Assembly (NCBI GenBank): GCA_050945815.1
Contig: JBMNTQ010000074.1
Coordinates: 1-9,200 of the forward strand
DNA length: 9,200 bases
Direction: 5' to 3'
Origin: JBMNTQ01 sp050945815
GTDB lineage: Bacteria > Bacillota > Clostridia > Christensenellales > JBMNTQ01
This document shows, piece after piece, positions 6,130 through 9,200 of this stretch (the first letter of the stretch is position 1; each line of letters starts with the position of its first letter). A program made the translations under genes and the position numbers. The notes beneath the pieces were generated by a model that did not search any database, was not told the origin of the DNA, and worked only from the letters and a program-made list of their open reading frames with translations.

Positions 6130-6914
6130 AGCTGTTGGAAGCCAGAAATCTGTCCGTACGCTACGGCGCAGTTATAGTGCTAAAAAACATAGATTTTTCC
6201 GTTGACGAAAACCAGTGGCTTATGGTAGTCGGCCCCAACGGCGCCGGAAAGACGACACTTATTAATGCCTTATCGCAATATATAGGCTACATCGGTCATA
6301 TCCGATATTTGGGCAAGGATATAAAGACTTATAAGCCAAAAGAGCTGGCGCAAAATCTGGGTGTTCTGTCCCAAAACTATTCCGTGAACTATCCCTTTAC
6401 CGTGGAAGAGGTGGTACGCTTAGGCCGCTACGCCTATTCACCGGGGATTTTTTCTCGAAAAAGCGGAGAGGACGAAGAAAAGGTTCAAAACGCTCTAGAG
6501 CTGACGGGGCTTACAGAGCTTGCCGCGAGGTCTGTTCTCACTCTGTCGGGAGGAGAGCTGCAGCGCACATTCTTAGCTCAAGTATTGGCGCAGGACCCCA
6601 AAATACTGATGCTCGACGAGCCAAGCAATCATCTTGATATCGTCTATCAAAAACAGATACTCGAGCTTATCCGAAACTGGTCACGCAGAGAGAAAAGGGC
6701 GGTAATATCCGTTGTGCATGACCTGTCATTAGCGAAGGCTTACGGCACTCATGCGCTGCTGCTTGACAGGGGCAGTGTGGTGGCGCAGGGAGAGATAGGC
6801 GAGGTTTTCTCGCCGGAGCATCTGGATAAGGCATACTCCGCGGATGTTTATGCATGGATGGATGATATGCTGAGTCAGTGGAAAGACATAAGGCATCTCA
6901 CTGAATTAAGATGA
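6126..6914 (+). CDS. ABC importer ATPase, BtuD/FecE family
   Basis: Cytoplasmic ATPase that drives the importer. 262 residues with a complete motif set: Walker A GPNGAGKT (36-43), Q-loop Q83 (LSQNYS), signature LSGGELQR (140-147), Walker B ILMLDEP (160-166), D-loop NHLD (168-171) and switch histidine H198 (SVVHDLS). The N-terminal A-loop aromatic is probably Y13. No essential residue is missing, so it should be active. Its ATG overlaps the permease TGA (ATGA), indicating coupled translation. Last gene of the operon; no convincing intrinsic terminator follows. FecE, BtuD and heme-importer ATPases are too alike for it to reveal the substrate. Confidence 0.94.
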   Translation: MKLLEARNLSVRYGAVIVLKNIDFSVDENQWLMVVGPNGAGKTTLINALSQYIGYIGHIRYLGKDIKTYKPKELAQNLGVLSQNYSVNYPFTVEEVVRLGRYAYSPGIFSRKSGEDEEKVQNALELTGLTELAARSVLTLSGGELQRTFLAQVLAQDPKILMLDEPSNHLDIVYQKQILELIRNWSRREKRAVISVVHDLSLAKAYGTHALLLDRGSVVAQGEIGEVFSPEHLDKAYSADVYAWMDDMLSQWKDIRHLTELR

Positions 6915-6924
6915 TTCTTTTTCA

Positions 6925-6953
6925 TTATAGAATTACTTGATTTAATTCTATAA
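6925..6953. promoter_or_regulatory. AT-rich inverted repeat, possible LysR-type operator
   Basis: TTATAGAATTA and TAATTCTATAA are perfect 11-bp arms around a 7-bp centre. The inner part (6933-6945) fits the LysR-family T-N11-A dyad, and the repeat covers the -35 of the promoter at 6937-6966. No T-run follows, so a terminator for the ABC operon is unlikely, although the RNA would also form this hairpin. Confidence 0.5.
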
Positions 6954-6966
6954 ACGGGATTATAAT
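6937..6966 (+). promoter_or_regulatory. Candidate promoter of the LysR-family gene
   Basis: TTGATT (6937-6942), an 18-bp spacer and a perfect TATAAT (6961-6966). The predicted start is near 6973, about 105 nt before the chosen start codon. The leader holds no structure I can name. Confidence 0.5.
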
Positions 6967-7077
6967 TTATCAAAGAGGGAGAATAAGCTAAAATCCTGTA
7001 AAAACCCTCAAAAGAGTCGGGAAACTTTAAGAGCTGTAAAATAAAGCGATAATTTTCATGTAAGGATGAGAACTAAC

Positions 7078-7959
7078 ATGTCATTACAAAAGTACGAGGC
7101 CATACTGAGAGCCTATGAATTAAACAGTCTCACAAAGGCGGGCGCCGAGCTTGGAATAAGCCAATCGGCCGTTTCGCACATGATAAATTCCGCTGAAGAG
7201 AGCTTCGGCTTCAAGATTCTAAAGCGAAGCCGTGCAGGCGTTAAACTCACGCCCGAGGGCGAAAAGATTATAAAGCATATAAGGGCTGTTTTGAACGAGC
7301 ATAACGCCCTTATGGATGCGGCCATGAACATAAAGGGTCTCGAGGGGGGCAGACTGAGAATAGGCAGTTTCTCCTCGGTTGCCGTTCACTGGCTGCCGCA
7401 GCTTATAAAAGAGTTTTCGGGCGACTATCCCGATATTGAGCTAAGACTTTTAAACGGCGACTACCATGATGTTGAAAACTGGATTACCGAGGGTGAAGTC
7501 GATCTCGGATTCATATCTTTGCCGTCTGATATTAAAGGTAAGAAGATAGCCCTGTATGAAGACAGGCTTCTTGCGATTTTGCCCAAAAATCACACCTATG
7601 CCAAAGAAAAGGTTTTTCCCATAAGGGCAGTCTCGAACGAGTCTTTTATAAGTCTTTTGCAGAGCTCCGACCACGATGCCCGCAAGGCGCTCAAAACAGT
7701 CGGCATCGAGCCGAATGTGAAATACGAGACCAAGGACGACTATGCGATAATTGCCATGGTAGAGCAGGGCTTAGGAATCAGCATTATGCCTGAACTTCTC
7801 TTGGTGGGCTTCGAGGAGAAAAATATTGCAAAGCTTCCTCTCCTGCCTCCCGTTAGCCGCACCATAGGTCTGTGCATAACCGAGGGCGATAAGGCCGGTC
7901 CCGCCGCGCTCAAGTTCAGCGAGTATGTCGAGCGCTTTATAAGAAATAATTATCGCTAA
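7078..7959 (+). CDS. LysR-family transcriptional regulator
   Basis: DNA-binding regulator, usually a tetramer whose activity depends on a small-molecule co-inducer. 293 residues. Winged helix-turn-helix at about residues 1-62: SLTKAGAELGISQSAVSHMI with the recognition helix from about 29, then LKRSRAGVKLTPEGE (48-62) forming the wing. A linker helix follows, then a two-lobed effector domain starting near residue 90 (GRLRIGSFSS, with WLPQLIKEF and EGEVDLGFISLP) and ending at the C-terminus. The upstream in-frame ATG at 7066 overlaps the AAGGA (7062-7066); ATG 7078 lies 11 nt beyond it and begins the usual MSLQKYEAIL N-terminus, so it is preferred. It has its own candidate promoter with an overlapping dyad, suggesting autoregulation. 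Its likely target is the TAXI gene downstream; the effector is unknown. Confidence 0.92.
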   Translation: MSLQKYEAILRAYELNSLTKAGAELGISQSAVSHMINSAEESFGFKILKRSRAGVKLTPEGEKIIKHIRAVLNEHNALMDAAMNIKGLEGGRLRIGSFSSVAVHWLPQLIKEFSGDYPDIELRLLNGDYHDVENWITEGEVDLGFISLPSDIKGKKIALYEDRLLAILPKNHTYAKEKVFPIRAVSNESFISLLQSSDHDARKALKTVGIEPNVKYETKDDYAIIAMVEQGLGISIMPELLLVGFEEKNIAKLPLLPPVSRTIGLCITEGDKAGPAALKFSEYVERFIRNNYR

Positions 7960-8020
7960 TAAGTAAAAAACGTAATTAACGATTTAAACCGCTAAACAAA
8001 ATTGAATTTTAATAAAAAAA

Positions 8021-8042
8021 ATTGCAAAAAAGCTCTTGCAAT
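8021..8042. promoter_or_regulatory. Dyad over the TAXI promoter -35
   Basis: ATTGCAA (8021-8027) and TTGCAAT (8036-8042), a perfect 7-bp inverted repeat with an 8-bp spacer. The right arm contains the -35 hexamer TTGCAA. It could bind a repressor, or an activator contacting polymerase. The even spacing does not fit T-N11-A exactly. Confidence 0.45.
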
Positions 8043-8064
8043 AGGCCTTGTTATGCTTTATAAT
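8036..8064 (+). promoter_or_regulatory. Promoter of the TAXI binding-protein gene
   Basis: TTGCAA (8036-8041), a 17-bp spacer and a perfect TATAAT (8059-8064). The predicted start is near 8071, with a leader of about 61 nt ending in GGAGG (8120-8124), 7 nt from the ATG. The best sigma-A-type promoter in the window. Confidence 0.65.
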
Positions 8065-8071
8065 CCCCATA

Positions 8072-8094
8072 TTATGAAATCTATTTTTTCATAA
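8072..8094 (+). repeat. Inverted repeat at the 5' end of the TAXI mRNA
   Basis: TTATGAAA (8072-8079) and TTTCATAA (8087-8094), a perfect 8-bp dyad with a 7-nt centre, at about +1 to +24 of the predicted transcript. It may be a 5' stabilising hairpin or an operator. The outer TTAT and GAA elements loosely recall the repeat at 6925-6953. Confidence 0.4.
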
Positions 8095-8131
8095 GTGCAA
8101 AACACTCAATTCTATTACTGGAGGAAATGAC

Positions 8132-9091
8132 ATGAAAAAGCTTTTAACTTTATTTCTTGCCGTAACTCTAATTCTCACTCTTGCGGCCTGCGGAGGCAGC
8201 ACAGGCAGCTCCACATCTGTGAGCTTTGCCACGGGGGGCACCTCCGGCACATACTATGGATTCTGCGGTATTATAGGCCAGGTTCTGAACGAAAAGATCA
8301 GCGATCTGAACTTGAAAATCGAGTCCACCGGAGCGTCGATGGCCAATGTCCAGCTCATAGAAGCGGGCGAGGCGGGCCTTGCCATAGTTCAAAACGACGT
8401 AATGAGCTACGCTTATAACGGCGAAAACCTCTTCGAAAAGGCCAACCAAAGCTTTTCGGGAGTTATGTCCTGCTATCCCGAGGCTGTGCAGATTATAGCC
8501 AAGAAAGATATTACATCCGTTGCCGATCTCAAAGGCAGAGCCATCTCGGTCGGTGCCTCCGATTCCGGCACACGCTTCAACGCCGAGCAGATACTGAGCG
8601 CATACGGCATCAAGTTTGAAGACTGCAAGATAAACTATCAGAGCTTTGCCGATTCCGTCGATTCAATTAAAAACGGCACCATCGATGCGGCCTTCATAGT
8701 TGCGGGAGCTCCCACAACGGCGGTCACCGAGCTTGCGACAAGCTATGATTTCGCAGTGCTCTCCATCGACGATGAACACATAAGCGCGCTGCAGAAGGAT
8801 TTCCCCTTCTACATCAAAACCGCAATTCCCGGCGGCACCTACAGCTGCGTGAAAGAAGATGTACAGACAGTCGCCGTTATGGCCACAATTATTGCCTCGA
8901 ATAAGCTGAGTGAAGAAGTTGTTTATAATGTCCTTAAGGGCATCTTCGACAACAAGGAAGAAATCGCCAAGCTTCATGCCAAGGGCGAACTTCTCGATCT
9001 CAAAACAGCGGTTTCCGGTATCTCGGTGCCCTTCCACCCGGGTGCAGTCAAGTTCTTCACCGAAATGGGTATCGAGCTTCCCAAAGACTGA
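8132..9091 (+). CDS. TAXI-family TRAP transporter solute-binding lipoprotein
   Basis: Captures a small organic anion outside the cell for a TRAP transporter, which is driven by an ion gradient rather than ATP. 319 residues. Lipoprotein signal MKKLLTLFLAVTLILTLAAC with lipobox LAAC and C20 as the lipid site. TAXI signatures: VSFATGGTSGTYYGFCG (30-46), IESTGASMANVQLIEAGEAGLAIVQND (63-89), PEAVQIIAKKDI (116-127), and LKGRAISVGASDSGTRFNAEQIL (133-155). The C-terminal FHPGAVKFFTEMGI matches the usual family end. The start is firm: GGAGG lies 7 nt before the ATG. It is transcribed from its own promoter, with the LysR regulator just upstream on the same strand. The fused TRAP membrane subunit should lie beyond the right edge. 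The ligand cannot be told from sequence. Confidence 0.93.
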   Translation: MKKLLTLFLAVTLILTLAACGGSTGSSTSVSFATGGTSGTYYGFCGIIGQVLNEKISDLNLKIESTGASMANVQLIEAGEAGLAIVQNDVMSYAYNGENLFEKANQSFSGVMSCYPEAVQIIAKKDITSVADLKGRAISVGASDSGTRFNAEQILSAYGIKFEDCKINYQSFADSVDSIKNGTIDAAFIVAGAPTTAVTELATSYDFAVLSIDDEHISALQKDFPFYIKTAIPGGTYSCVKEDVQTVAVMATIIASNKLSEEVVYNVLKGIFDNKEEIAKLHAKGELLDLKTAVSGISVPFHPGAVKFFTEMGIELPKD

Positions 9092-9121
9092 GCCTGATGT
9101 AAATAAAGGAAAGATAAACTT

Positions 9122-9200
9122 ATGAAGAAAGTCATGGCCGCAGTTTTATCCATACTCGCTGTGGCCTTGACTTTCTTTTTCTTCCTCGGCAAGAACAAGG
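9122..9200 (+). CDS. N-terminal fragment of a membrane-anchored protein, possibly DUF1850
   Basis: Begins at ATG 9122, with AAAGGA (9105-9110) 11 nt before it, and is open to the window edge: 26 codons. It starts MKKVMAAVLS, followed by one hydrophobic segment rich in Phe, then GKNK. It lies 30 bp after the TAXI gene, so it is in the same operon. Small DUF1850 proteins with one N-terminal membrane segment often sit between a TAXI binding protein and the TRAP permease, and this fits that slot. It could instead be the start of another membrane or secreted protein. The gene itself is likely real; its identity is a guess from position. Confidence 0.6.
   Translation, partial: MKKVMAAVLSILAVALTFFFFLGKNK

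Noticed and set aside
6921..6956. Intrinsic terminator after the ABC operon
   Set aside because: The stem is A/T-rich and no T-run follows. It overlaps a promoter, so an operator is the better reading.
7960..8020. Terminator or small gene after the LysR gene
   Set aside because: The stretch is A/T-rich with only weak short repeats and no start codon with a ribosome site. I see nothing functional before the dyad at 8021.

Overview
The window looks like a Bacillota (Clostridia-type) chromosome. Shine-Dalgarno sequences are strong (AGGAGG and variants), the two solute-binding proteins are Gram-positive-style lipoproteins (lipobox ending in Cys), and the methionine synthase is the split type common in anaerobic Clostridia. 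No tRNA, rRNA, insertion sequence, CRISPR array or phage gene is visible. It reads as an ordinary metabolic region with some unusual regulatory DNA between genes.

Layout. Bases 1-3876, minus strand: a methionine-synthesis operon in the order metF (methylenetetrahydrofolate reductase), a stand-alone methionine synthase reactivation-domain protein, and metH (cobalamin-dependent methionine synthase, running off the left edge). metF and the reactivation gene overlap by 4 bp (ATGA); metH follows after 39 bp and appears to start at TTG. Bases 3877-4088: a 212-bp divergent control region with a candidate promoter on each strand, two near-identical 11-bp palindromes and a foldable metF leader. Bases 4089-6914, plus strand: a three-gene ABC importer (lipoprotein, FecCD/BtuC-type permease, ATPase), most likely for cobalamin given its neighbours, though iron-siderophore or heme cannot be excluded. 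Bases 6915-7077: a spacer with an AT-rich 11-bp inverted repeat over a candidate promoter. Bases 7078-7959, plus: a LysR-family regulator. Bases 7960-8131: a spacer with a good sigma-A-type promoter and two dyads. Bases 8132-9091, plus: a TAXI-type TRAP transporter binding lipoprotein, followed by the first 26 codons of a membrane-anchored protein cut by the right edge.

How it fits together. MetF makes 5-methyltetrahydrofolate. MetH passes the methyl group to homocysteine through cobalamin. The separate reactivation protein presumably rescues MetH after cobalamin oxidation, because the visible MetH ends at its B12-binding domain with no sign of a fused reactivation domain before the edge. The divergent importer would supply the cobalamin. 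The LysR/TAXI genes seem to be a separate unit for uptake of an unknown small organic anion.

The most interesting points are the paired palindromes serving both divergent promoters, the predicted 5'-overlapping divergent transcripts, the structured metF leader with a possible short leader ORF, and the absence of any recognisable SAM or cobalamin riboswitch where one might be expected.
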